Shown one piece after another: positions 1-9,585 of a stretch of DNA of 64,000 nt. The notes below the pieces were generated by a model, which worked only from the letters and a program-made list of their open reading frames with translations, had not been told where the DNA came from and did no database searches. The translations under genes and the position numbers were made by a program. Positions within the stretch are counted from its first letter, which is position 1. Every line of letters starts with the position of its first letter. The DNA comes from Shewanella kaireitica (lineage in GTDB: Bacteria; Pseudomonadota; Gammaproteobacteria; Enterobacterales; Shewanellaceae): contig NZ_JAKIKQ010000006.1 of NCBI RefSeq assembly GCF_023284045.1, forward strand, positions 124,001 to 188,000, in the 5' to 3' direction.

Positions 1-529
1 CGATAATTTCAGCCCCGGCTTCACGTAGCGCTCTAAATAGATCGGGGAAACGGATATCGTAGCAGATCGACAAGCCGAGTTTACCAAAGGGAGTGTCAAC
101 GACCGTGATATGTTTACCAGGGCAGAACGCATCACTTTCACGATACTGCTTGGTGCCATCAGACACCTCTACATCGAATAGATGCAGCTTATCGTAAAAA
201 CCCAATATGCTAGCATCGGTGTCGAATACATAGCAGCGGTTATAGATACGGCCGTCTTCAGCCAGAATAGGAATACTGCCAGCGACTAGCACTATGCTGT
301 ATTTCGACGCTAACGCAGCTAAGTCATGCTTCAGCTGGCTGTGAGCTTCATCGGTGGCATATTCTAGCTGTTGGCTCTCTCGCCCGCCAAACAGCAAGCA
401 GCACTCAGGTAGAACCACCAGCTGCTGGCTATCAATTTGACGCGTTAGCTGTTTAAGCTGCGACTCGATGAATTCTAGATTCTCGGCTACGCTGCGACTG
501 CTTTGACATTGCAGTAGATTCACTTGCAT
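1..529 (-). CDS. Nitrilase-family carbon-nitrogen hydrolase (partial, C-terminus beyond the window)
   Basis: The first 176 codons of a nitrilase/omega-amidase-type hydrolase, which cleaves carbon-nitrogen amide bonds in the cytoplasm; the substrate cannot be told from sequence. The catalytic triad of the family is visible: Glu42 in LPECC, Lys114 in YDKLHLFD and Cys156 in SICYDIRFP. The ATG at 529 is the only start giving the usual short N-terminus (MQVNLLQCQS). The beginning of the gene overlaps the last 77 bases of yhdP in another frame, so the two are probably co-transcribed. In related genomes a nitrilase gene often sits between yhdP and tldD (recalled synteny, not checked). Family sure, exact function not. 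Confidence 0.88.
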   Translation of the reverse strand, partial: MQVNLLQCQSSRSVAENLEFIESQLKQLTRQIDSQQLVVLPECCLLFGGRESQQLEYATDEAHSQLKHDLAALASKYSIVLVAGSIPILAEDGRIYNRCYVFDTDASILGFYDKLHLFDVEVSDGTKQYRESDAFCPGKHITVVDTPFGKLGLSICYDIRFPDLFRALREAGAEII

Positions 530-3500
530 CAGACTCTCCCTGTATCAACTTCAAAGTGGGTTGCCCACTAACTGGCTCAAAGTTGGATTGCTCAGCCGCT
601 TTGCCAGCTGGATTTGCTTGTGTTGGAACGCCTTCAGCTTGTGGGCTCGCGGCAGCTTCCACGGCAATTTGTTCGTTTGGTTCTGATGGAGGTCTTTGAC
701 TGCCCTCCACTTCGGGACTTAACTCTGTAGGGTTCGAATTAGGCTCAATAATGCCGCCCTGCTCCTCTGTCTTGCTCGTTGGCTCTATAACCTTTTTAGG
801 CAATACAGACTCAGGAATTTCAATCTCTTTACTCTTACGCGATAGCTCTTCAAGTTTAGGCTCAGACATGGTGCCGGTTAACCTAAAGCGGATCTCGGAG
901 ATAACCTCAATGACTGGCTCCAATACTTTCGTTAGTGCAAAAGCGCCAAGACCTAATGTCCAACCACCGGTACTAAGTAGCACAACGGTTGGCACGCTAG
1001 AGGCAAGTTTAGGCACAAAGCGAATATCGTAATTCAGGCTTTCGCTCATTAAATTGGTATAGCCGCGTACTCGCATATTACCGGCGACCGCTTTCATTTC
1101 GGTATCGGTTGTTTTTACCACCCCGTTATCCAACTTCAAAGTCCCCGTAAACGAGTCAAAGTATAACCCTTTGCCAAATACATCGGAAAAATCGAGAGAC
1201 AATTTACGCAGTAATGAGTCGAGACTAAATAACGAGAATATCCGAGCGCCTTTATCACTGACCTCAGATAGATGTCCTTTACCAAGTTCAAAACCGATTT
1301 GACCGTTTAATGTCTCTAGCGAAAATGCATAAGGTGCTCCGCGCCAAGAGATCTCTCCAGTCACCGAAGTCGGTGCATCTTTCAAACCTGGATCGAAGCC
1401 AAGCTGCTTTGAAAGGTGATCAAATTTTGTTGCATCCAGCGTTAAATTAAATGAAGTTAAGCTTTCACCATTCACGATAGACCAACTGCCGTTACCCTGA
1501 AGCTTCACCTCATCAGTTGTCATTGACAACGTCTGAATATTGTAAGTATCAGCTTTAGGTGTAGCTTGCAATACAAGGTGACCCATGGGGCGATCGAACA
1601 TCATAAAATCATCAACATCAACGGCGAGCGGTGGCAGATTTGCTAACACCGTATCGGATTTGTAATGCGCAGTTTCATCTGGTTTAGCTTCTGGCGATAG
1701 ATAAAGTTTACTGGCTACAACTTTAAGTCCCTGCTTAACCCAGTCAGGGTAAAAATCTATTCTGCCATCAAACTGCTCTGATGTAGCATCAAAACGCCAA
1801 GAATGCTCTGTTGGTGCCGCGCTAAAATGCAGTTCATTAAGCGCTTGTCCCATCAAATCAAGCTCATTAAAGTTCGCATCAATTGACACCAATGGTGGGA
1901 AAAAGCTCTTAGAAGTAACGGTAGTGTCAGTCGGTAATTCAGATTTAGCCGTAAAACTCTGAATAATCGGTAACCATGGTGAAAATTCTGTTTTATCGAG
2001 TTCTATCTGCAGGTGTCCCTGTTTCTTACGTAGTTGATCACCTGGTTTAAATAGACGGCCGAGGAGCAGATCAAAATGCGCCAAACCGTTACCAGATTCA
2101 ACATCAAAGCCTCCCCAAAACTCTAGCTGCTTATTGAGCTTAATCCCTAAAGATGACTGTTTATTATCACCGATAAGCTCGGCTGTAAACGCTGCTGCTT
2201 GCTCAGATGATTTAGCAAATGGAGCTGGTAAATCAAACTCAGTGCCAATGAGGTCACTGTCCACTCTTGCTTGAATTCGATAGCCTGTGGGGTCAAAAAT
2301 AAGCATCAAACCGCCAGACCAATCGACATTGCCCTTATAGTAATCACTCAATGGGTTATTAAGCTCAACGGGTAAATTGGCCAGCTGCCACTGACCTGCT
2401 AGATCAACATTCACTGCATAGTTTTTATTTACGTTACCCGTATCAAAACTAAACTGTAACGGTTGTCCGTACATCAAGGCGCTAATGTCACTGCCCGTCA
2501 CCACATCATTGGTGAACTGAACTTGCCCTGTGACACTTTCCAGCGCGATACCTGGCTCACTAATAAAAACAGGTGTTTTATCAAAATCTACCGTGCCTTT
2601 AATTACAGCATCTGCGCCATCATATAAGGGAATACTAAGATCAAGTTCACCGGTAATATCACCATTAATCTGCACCACATCAAGGGTTGAACCCACGGAG
2701 CTTTTTAAAGGAGACAGCTGGATAACAGCGTTAGCTGCAGCTGCTTTAGTGGCTAAATCGGCTTTTACCACCAGTAGACTTTCATGGCTCATAGAGGGGA
2801 TACCAATATAGGCACCCGCTGCAGACACATCCATCAACTGACCTTTATTGACCCACAAATCCATCGCTGCATTCTCAAACAATGCTGATAGATTGAGGTC
2901 AGAGACAGCTGGCCAAGTCTGTTGGAACTCAAAATTGGCTTTATCGAGTGTAAAGCCGGCTTGGAAAATACCGGCGCTTTGCGCATAAGGGTAATCTTTA
3001 AAAGCGCCATGCCACACGATCACGGCATCGTCAGTTTTCCCCGCCTTCAATGCCCCTGTTAAATAAGTCACTAAGCCATCACTCATCCCTTTTAGTGGAA
3101 AGTAGCGATGTGCATTGGCAACATCATTGATCTTAAGTTCGGCTAACAACGCCATGTGAGCGGCATCAGAAAACTCTAGTCGAGTTGAGGCATCAAGTGA
3201 AATATCGGCGTTACTAAAATGTACTTTGGGTAATATTAGTGCCGAAGTTTGGAAATCAAACAGACCAGAGAATGCTTCGCCATCTAACGCTAAAGGAGCC
3301 TCAAAACCATCATCAAAGTCGACAATGTATTGCTGCTTAGGCAACAGAAAACTGAGTGACTCACCCGTTACCACCAACTTGGCATCAATAGGACTAAGAC
3401 CTGGGATCCCATCATGCGCTTGCCAACTAACACCATGAATATCAGCCGACAAATTAGGAGGTTGGTTTGCTCGAGTCCACTGAAAGTGAGCGTTGTCTAT

Positions 3501-4640
3501 TTCCCCTTTGGGATCTAAAGATTGCCAAGCATCTAAGGCGGCCAAATCAACCCCAGGAATAAGTGGTAATAAAGGCAATATAGTGGCGAGATTTAACTGG
3601 CTTAAATAAGCGTCGATACTATCGCCATCTTGCTTGGCACTGAGTATAGGCAACGGCCAATTCTCGTCATTAGTCGCAAACGTAAGAGCATGACTGCTAA
3701 CCTGCCAGCCACTATCATTAGGCTGCCAACGCATAGCGCCTGATTTAATTTCAAACTTTTGCGCTTCGTCATTTAAGAACCATTCCAACCAGCTAGGCTG
3801 AAATGCTACGGTCGCATCCTGTATCTCTCTGTTGGCCAAGCTAACCCACGCCTCAAGATTAACCACCCCTTCGAGCTGCAATTTCTTATCAGCATCAAAA
3901 GGATCTGGCTGGCGTGATGCCCACTCACCGATATCAAGCGACTCAGCAGCAAGATAAAACTGGCCGACTAAAGATTCCGGTTTATATCCATCGCCTTTAA
4001 TATCAACACTTAAAGAGAGCAGTTCAACCTCGGATGCTTGCTCATCTAAAAACAATTTACCTTGACCACGATGGCGCTGGGCAGAATTACGCCACTTCAT
4101 ATCTTTAATAAAAATAGGTCGGTACTGGTGCTTGCTACTCAGCAATTGCAATCGAGCATTAACGATGGAGAAGCGATCGAGCTGCTCGAGCATCAATTTA
4201 TAGATCCAGTCTGTTTCCATCTTGGCGCTTGATGAAGTAGAACTAGACGCCAGTCTGTCTAGATCGACCGCCACATGGGCACCATCAAAAATGACATCTT
4301 CAATCTGCGGTGTTGCTGTCAGCAAGCTTTGCCAGAAATCAAATTTAAAGTGGACTTGCTCAAAGAGCAGTGTAACCGGGAGACTCTCTTGTGAGGGCAA
4401 TACAAAGTTCTTTACCGTTAATGCAGGGCCAAACGCTTGCCACTCAGCCTGCAATTTGCCGACCTGAACCTCGACTTGATACTGCTCATAGATGTAATCC
4501 ACCAACTCTAATCGAACTTGATCAAGTTGCGGCAGCAAACCTCGAAACAGGCTAACGACTAGCGCAAAAAGCACCAGTATAATAGCTAGAGACTGTAGAC
4601 AAACTCTTGGAAAATTAAATTTAACCGACTTGGGTGACAC
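453..4640 (-). CDS. yhdP: YhdP family AsmA-like envelope lipid-transport protein
   Basis: A 1395-residue AsmA-like protein. In E. coli YhdP is one of three large inner-membrane proteins (with TamB and YdbH) thought to carry phospholipids across the periplasm to the outer membrane. One N-terminal membrane segment (about residues 17-37) anchors a long periplasmic beta-rich region. The conserved C-terminal block around KGARIFSLFSLDSLLRKL and STGGWTLGLGAFALT is typical of the family. The last 120 residues or so are a Pro/Glu/Ser-rich tail, longer than I would expect and likely disordered. It starts at GTG, sharing one base with the TAG stop of rng (TAGTG), which argues for translational coupling. 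Confidence 0.92.
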   Translation of the reverse strand: MSPKSVKFNFPRVCLQSLAIILVLFALVVSLFRGLLPQLDQVRLELVDYIYEQYQVEVQVGKLQAEWQAFGPALTVKNFVLPSQESLPVTLLFEQVHFKFDFWQSLLTATPQIEDVIFDGAHVAVDLDRLASSSTSSSAKMETDWIYKLMLEQLDRFSIVNARLQLLSSKHQYRPIFIKDMKWRNSAQRHRGQGKLFLDEQASEVELLSLSVDIKGDGYKPESLVGQFYLAAESLDIGEWASRQPDPFDADKKLQLEGVVNLEAWVSLANREIQDATVAFQPSWLEWFLNDEAQKFEIKSGAMRWQPNDSGWQVSSHALTFATNDENWPLPILSAKQDGDSIDAYLSQLNLATILPLLPLIPGVDLAALDAWQSLDPKGEIDNAHFQWTRANQPPNLSADIHGVSWQAHDGIPGLSPIDAKLVVTGESLSFLLPKQQYIVDFDDGFEAPLALDGEAFSGLFDFQTSALILPKVHFSNADISLDASTRLEFSDAAHMALLAELKINDVANAHRYFPLKGMSDGLVTYLTGALKAGKTDDAVIVWHGAFKDYPYAQSAGIFQAGFTLDKANFEFQQTWPAVSDLNLSALFENAAMDLWVNKGQLMDVSAAGAYIGIPSMSHESLLVVKADLATKAAAANAVIQLSPLKSSVGSTLDVVQINGDITGELDLSIPLYDGADAVIKGTVDFDKTPVFISEPGIALESVTGQVQFTNDVVTGSDISALMYGQPLQFSFDTGNVNKNYAVNVDLAGQWQLANLPVELNNPLSDYYKGNVDWSGGLMLIFDPTGYRIQARVDSDLIGTEFDLPAPFAKSSEQAAAFTAELIGDNKQSSLGIKLNKQLEFWGGFDVESGNGLAHFDLLLGRLFKPGDQLRKKQGHLQIELDKTEFSPWLPIIQSFTAKSELPTDTTVTSKSFFPPLVSIDANFNELDLMGQALNELHFSAAPTEHSWRFDATSEQFDGRIDFYPDWVKQGLKVVASKLYLSPEAKPDETAHYKSDTVLANLPPLAVDVDDFMMFDRPMGHLVLQATPKADTYNIQTLSMTTDEVKLQGNGSWSIVNGESLTSFNLTLDATKFDHLSKQLGFDPGLKDAPTSVTGEISWRGAPYAFSLETLNGQIGFELGKGHLSEVSDKGARIFSLFSLDSLLRKLSLDFSDVFGKGLYFDSFTGTLKLDNGVVKTTDTEMKAVAGNMRVRGYTNLMSESLNYDIRFVPKLASSVPTVVLLSTGGWTLGLGAFALTKVLEPVIEVISEIRFRLTGTMSEPKLEELSRKSKEIEIPESVLPKKVIEPTSKTEEQGGIIEPNSNPTELSPEVEGSQRPPSEPNEQIAVEAAASPQAEGVPTQANPAGKAAEQSNFEPVSGQPTLKLIQGESDASESTAMSKQSQRSRESRIHRVAA

Positions 4641-6148
4641 TACATTATCACCACATCAAATTTATTCTGAGCGTACATAGGCTCATTTTGCAAGCGCACT
4701 CGTTTAGAGATATACACTTCGAGCTCTGCTAAAAGATGGCTCTCGTCACCTTTAAGGCTGTGGTATACCGCTGGCGCGCAATAAACTAAGAACTCATCGG
4801 CGTCATAGCCGCGATTCAAGCGAATTATTTCTCTGAAGATTTCATATGAAACTGTCTCTACCGTTTTTAAACTTCCAGTTCCAAGGCAAGAGGGGCATTC
4901 GCCGCACAGCACATGCTCTAGACTTTCACGGGTACGCTTACGTGTCATCTCAACTAAGCCAAGGCCTGAAAAACCACTAATATTGGTCTTAACTCTATCA
5001 ACCGACAATGCAGCTTCAAGGCTAGAAAGAACGCGCTTTTGATGCTCAGCCTCTTGCATATCAATAAAGTCGATAATGATAATGCCGCCTAAATTACGTA
5101 GCCTTAATTGGCGGGCAATCGCTTGGGTTGCTTCTAGGTTGGTATTAAAGATAGTTTCTTCTAGATTTCGGTGACCAACAAACGCACCAGTGTTGATATC
5201 GACCGTCGTCATCGCTTCGGTTTGATCGATAATCAGGTAGCCACCGGACTTTAGCTCGACCTTACGGCCTAATGCGCGCTGCACTTCATTTTCGACATCA
5301 TAGAGGTCAAAAATAGGGATAGGTCCATTATAGTGTTCAAGCTTATTGGCTATTTCAGGCATAAACTCATGGGCAAACTGCTGCAACTCTTCATAGGTCT
5401 GATTAGAGTCAACTTGAATTTGGTCCAGCTCAGTACCGACAAAGTCGCGTACGATTCGCACTGGCAGAGCCAAATCTTGATAGAGTAATGATACTCCTCG
5501 GCGCTTACGACGCTCGCTGACTTTTGCCCAGACACGTCTTAAAAAAGCGGCGTCTTGCACCAGCTCATCTTCGCCAGCACTCTCTGCTGCGGTGCGGATA
5601 ATAAATCCACCATCATCATCAACAAAGGGTTCGGTTATTTTTTTAAGTCTTGCACGAATATCTTCACTTTCAATGCGCTGAGATACACCGACATGGCTAG
5701 AACCAGGCATAAAGACCAGATAACGAGACGGCAGAGTAATATCGGTAGTTAAGCGAGCGCCTTTAGTACCAAGAGGATCTTTAACCACCTGCACCATAAT
5801 ATCTTGGCCTTGTCTAACAAGCTCAGCAATATCACGTACAACAAAATTGCCTTTCTCTACATCGGCAACACACTCTGTATGCGGCACAATATCAGAGGCA
5901 TGTAAAAACGCGGCCTTATCTAAACCTATATCGACAAATGCAGCCTGCATACCTGGTAGTACACGACTAACCTTTCCTTTATAGATATTACCAACCAAGC
6001 CACGCTTCATGCGTCGCTCAATATGAACCTCTTGCAGTACACCATGCTCAACTAAAGCTACCCGAGCTTCAGTTGGAGTCACATTGATCAGCAGTTCAGA
6101 ACCAATTTTTCTCTGGACTCTACCTGGCACGATTCGACCTGTATTCAA
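4640..6148 (-). CDS. rng: Ribonuclease G
   Basis: RNase G (CafA), an endoribonuclease of the RNase E family that matures the 16S rRNA 5' end and degrades some mRNAs. The S1 RNA-binding domain lies at about residues 50-135. The catalytic core shows the two metal-binding aspartates at D317 (TVDINTG) and D360 (IIDFIDM). The zinc-link cysteines are C415, C418 and C421 (CGECPSC). The start is uncertain: the open frame begins with TTG at 6148, with GGGGTGAG just upstream, giving about 13 residues more at the N-terminus than E. coli RNase G; a GTG seven codons in is an alternative. It sits between maf and yhdP as in enterics. Confidence 0.94.
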   Translation of the reverse strand: MNTGRIVPGRVQRKIGSELLINVTPTEARVALVEHGVLQEVHIERRMKRGLVGNIYKGKVSRVLPGMQAAFVDIGLDKAAFLHASDIVPHTECVADVEKGNFVVRDIAELVRQGQDIMVQVVKDPLGTKGARLTTDITLPSRYLVFMPGSSHVGVSQRIESEDIRARLKKITEPFVDDDGGFIIRTAAESAGEDELVQDAAFLRRVWAKVSERRKRRGVSLLYQDLALPVRIVRDFVGTELDQIQVDSNQTYEELQQFAHEFMPEIANKLEHYNGPIPIFDLYDVENEVQRALGRKVELKSGGYLIIDQTEAMTTVDINTGAFVGHRNLEETIFNTNLEATQAIARQLRLRNLGGIIIIDFIDMQEAEHQKRVLSSLEAALSVDRVKTNISGFSGLGLVEMTRKRTRESLEHVLCGECPSCLGTGSLKTVETVSYEIFREIIRLNRGYDADEFLVYCAPAVYHSLKGDESHLLAELEVYISKRVRLQNEPMYAQNKFDVVIM

Positions 6149-6244
6149 AACTCACCCCACTTAGGGAAATAGCTAACTTAAAAGGATTCGACGCTACTGA
6201 GTATTTTCACAACCAACAATTTTTCTTATTATTAATTTGCAGGG

Positions 6245-6841
6245 TTATAAAATTTTCATCTCACACAACAACGCACGGGTTTCTACCAAAGGTAACCCAA
6301 CTACTGCGGAATAACTTCCCTCAATAGCCTCAACAAAACTGCCTCCGAGTCCTTGGATCCCATAAGCTCCAGCCTTATCCATTGGCTCTCTTGTCGCGAT
6401 ATAAGCTAAAATATCAGCTTCAGTCATAGTGCAAAAATTAACGCCTGTTGTGACCAGCTTACTAAGCGTTTTATCGCCATCAGTAACGGCTACAGCAGTC
6501 ATCACTTGATGTGCTCGGCCTGATAACTGAGCTAACATCGCTTTAGCATCGGCATCATCCACGGGTTTACCCAATATCTTGTCGCCTAGCACCACAATGG
6601 TATCGGAGCCCAGCACCACAATCTGTCCACTATCGGGGTGAAGCTCGAGACCTGCCTGCGCCTTCTCTGTTGCTAAGCGCACCACAAAATCTTCAGCCAA
6701 CTCACCAGCACGATGGCTCTCATCTATATCTGTAGCCAGAATATCAAAACTAAATGAAGCGTTATCAGTTGAGTTCAAAAAGCTTAACTGAGCCAATAAC
6801 TCTTTACGTCTTGGTGATGCCGAAGCGAGTACTAACTTCAT
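6245..6841 (-). CDS. maf: Maf-like nucleoside triphosphate pyrophosphatase (YhdE type)
   Basis: A 198-residue Maf/YhdE family house-cleaning enzyme. E. coli YhdE hydrolyses dTTP, UTP and modified pyrimidine nucleotides to the monophosphate plus pyrophosphate. Family motifs are [11 protein letters not shown] at residues 5-15, LGSDTIVV at about 77-84 with the catalytic Asp80, and [10 protein letters not shown] at 155-164. The ATG at 6841 is chosen because it gives the normal N-terminus [10 protein letters not shown]; an upstream in-frame non-ATG start would add eight residues not seen in the family. It lies between mreD and rng, the same order as in E. coli. Confidence 0.93.
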   Translation of the reverse strand: MKLVLASASPRRKELLAQLSFLNSTDNASFSFDILATDIDESHRAGELAEDFVVRLATEKAQAGLELHPDSGQIVVLGSDTIVVLGDKILGKPVDDADAKAMLAQLSGRAHQVMTAVAVTDGDKTLSKLVTTGVNFCTMTEADILAYIATREPMDKAGAYGIQGLGGSFVEAIEGSYSAVVGLPLVETRALLCEMKIL

Positions 6842-6930
6842 TCTACAATACCTATTAGCTCGCACTTAGCAAAGAAGATGCCGCGCAAGTAGAAAATAAT
6901 TAAATAAACGTTATTGCCAAGCGCTGCTAG

Positions 6931-7419
6931 CTAACGGACTTTATATAGGCGCCTTACCCGACGCAGGATCCAAAATATCCAAGGCCACATGATCAAACTT
7001 GAAAATGCTGGGTAAAATAAAGTGATATCAAAGGTTGCTGTCCCAGTGACAAACTGTACCCAGAACACAATCAGGTTATACAGCGCCACTTGAGTCGCCA
7101 CCAGCAAAGCTTGTTGCCACATAGGGAAATTACGCAGGCGCTGAAAATGTAACACCACCACATAAACCACAATCGACATGGCAAATGCCCGAATACCTAA
7201 CGTCGCCCCCAGCAAGATATCCAACATCACACCCAGCACCCAAGCCGTTAGAATGTTGTATCTATGTGGTAGCGCCATTGCCCAGTAAATAATGACTAGC
7301 AATAACCAATCTGGTCGCCACGCTTCAACCAGTCCTGGCAAAGGCATGATTTGAAACATCATCGCTACTAGCAAGCTCAGCCAAACGACCCAACGGCCAT
7401 TCGCGACATGTAAACTCAT
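6931..7419 (-). CDS. mreD: Rod shape-determining protein MreD
   Basis: A 162-residue integral membrane protein with five or more hydrophobic segments, part of the Rod (elongasome) complex that directs lateral peptidoglycan synthesis. Its ATG overlaps the mreC stop in ATGA, so it is translationally coupled to mreC. The N-terminal text GRWVVWLSLLVAMMFQIMPL and the basic C-terminus RRVRRLYKVR fit gammaproteobacterial MreD. Identification relies strongly on its position after mreB and mreC. Confidence 0.93.
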   Translation of the reverse strand: MSLHVANGRWVVWLSLLVAMMFQIMPLPGLVEAWRPDWLLLVIIYWAMALPHRYNILTAWVLGVMLDILLGATLGIRAFAMSIVVYVVVLHFQRLRNFPMWQQALLVATQVALYNLIVFWVQFVTGTATFDITLFYPAFSSLIMWPWIFWILRRVRRLYKVR

Positions 7420-8303
7420 GGTGTCGCCTCCTTGTTGGCTTCTAATGCAGCTTTAACACTTTCAGATGTAATTAACTCCGCTTCATCAGCTTCGATATCA
7501 GGCCAAATCAGCAGCAAGTAACGAATGCGATCGAGCGCTGCTAGAGGCTGTGCAATAACGGTTGCGTAGTTTTTGCCATCCTCTTTTTCGACCGACATGA
7601 CCCGTGCGACGGGATAACCTTCAGGGAATCGCTTACCTAAACCAGAGGACACTAATAAATCCCCAGCGCGTACATCGGTACTTTTAGCAACATGGCGTAG
7701 CTCAAGCTCATCCAAAGAGCCGGTGCCGATAGCCATCATTCTCACGTCATTACGCGTAATTCGAACTGGAATACCATGGGAGGTATCAGATAGTAGCAGT
7801 ACTCGGCTAGTCAACTCACTGACCTGCACGACTTGCCCCACTACGCCTTGAGCATCAACAACCGGTTGCCCAACGAAAACGCCACTGCGTGAACCACGGT
7901 TAAGCACAACATACTGATGGAATGGATCGCTGGCGACCTCCATGACTTCAGCAACCACTTTCTTTGAATCCATATGCACAGGAGAGCCTAACAAGCCACG
8001 TAAGCGGTCGTTTTCCTGACGCAGGTGTTCAAAACGTTGTAAGCGTTCACTCATCAACAGTTGTTGGCGTAGCAGCTCTTTGTTTTGCTTAGCCAACATA
8101 TTGCGAGTGGCTAGGCTTTCGGCGGACTCGTCGAGCAATACCCCTGGGATATTGGCGACATACTGCAATGGACTTAAAAGTGAAGACAAGGAATTGCGCA
8201 CAGGCTCAAGCCTGTCATTAGCGACAAGTAGAATAACTGACATGATGACAGCTAAGGTCAATCTAAATTGGTTGGATATACCGCGAACAAAAATAGGTTT
8301 CAT
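7416..8303 (-). CDS. mreC: Rod shape-determining protein MreC
   Basis: A 295-residue bitopic protein: a cytoplasmic N-terminus, one membrane segment (about residues 10-28), a coiled-coil rich in Leu, Gln and Arg (about 65-105) and a periplasmic beta-barrel pair containing VVLNRGSRSGVFVGQPVVD. It links MreB with penicillin-binding proteins during elongation. A GC-rich hairpin lies between mreB and this gene, so mreCD may be expressed below mreB. The last 30 or so residues are acidic and probably unstructured. Confidence 0.94.
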   Translation of the reverse strand: MKPIFVRGISNQFRLTLAVIMSVILLVANDRLEPVRNSLSSLLSPLQYVANIPGVLLDESAESLATRNMLAKQNKELLRQQLLMSERLQRFEHLRQENDRLRGLLGSPVHMDSKKVVAEVMEVASDPFHQYVVLNRGSRSGVFVGQPVVDAQGVVGQVVQVSELTSRVLLLSDTSHGIPVRITRNDVRMMAIGTGSLDELELRHVAKSTDVRAGDLLVSSGLGKRFPEGYPVARVMSVEKEDGKNYATVIAQPLAALDRIRYLLLIWPDIEADEAELITSESVKAALEANKEATP

Positions 8304-8312
8304 AAAAAGCTA

Positions 8313-8335
8313 GGGCGGTAATCACCGCCCTTTTT
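8313..8335 (-). terminator. Hairpin with T-runs on both sides, between mreB and mreC
   Basis: A 7-bp stem GGGCGGT/ACCGCCC (8313-8319 with 8324-8330) and a four-base loop occupy the 39-base mreB-mreC gap. On the plus strand it is followed at once by TTTTT; on the minus strand, the direction of transcription here, by TAGC and then TTTTT (8308-8304). It can serve as a partial terminator or processing site that lowers mreCD relative to mreB. The structure is seen directly; its strength is inferred. Confidence 0.6.
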
Positions 8336-8342
8336 AACCGTC

Positions 8343-9431
<1,089 letters not shown>

Positions 9432-9585
9432 TCAGGTAACTTTATCACGCTCTGTATATTCCACAAGGCCGTAGACGTTAACATTTGCTAATGAAGCAAA
9501 GTTTTTTGCAAAAACGAGGAAAACTGTGAGTCAATAGTTTGCCGCGGCCACGCGTTAATGGCGCTTATGCTTATACTGCTTACGT

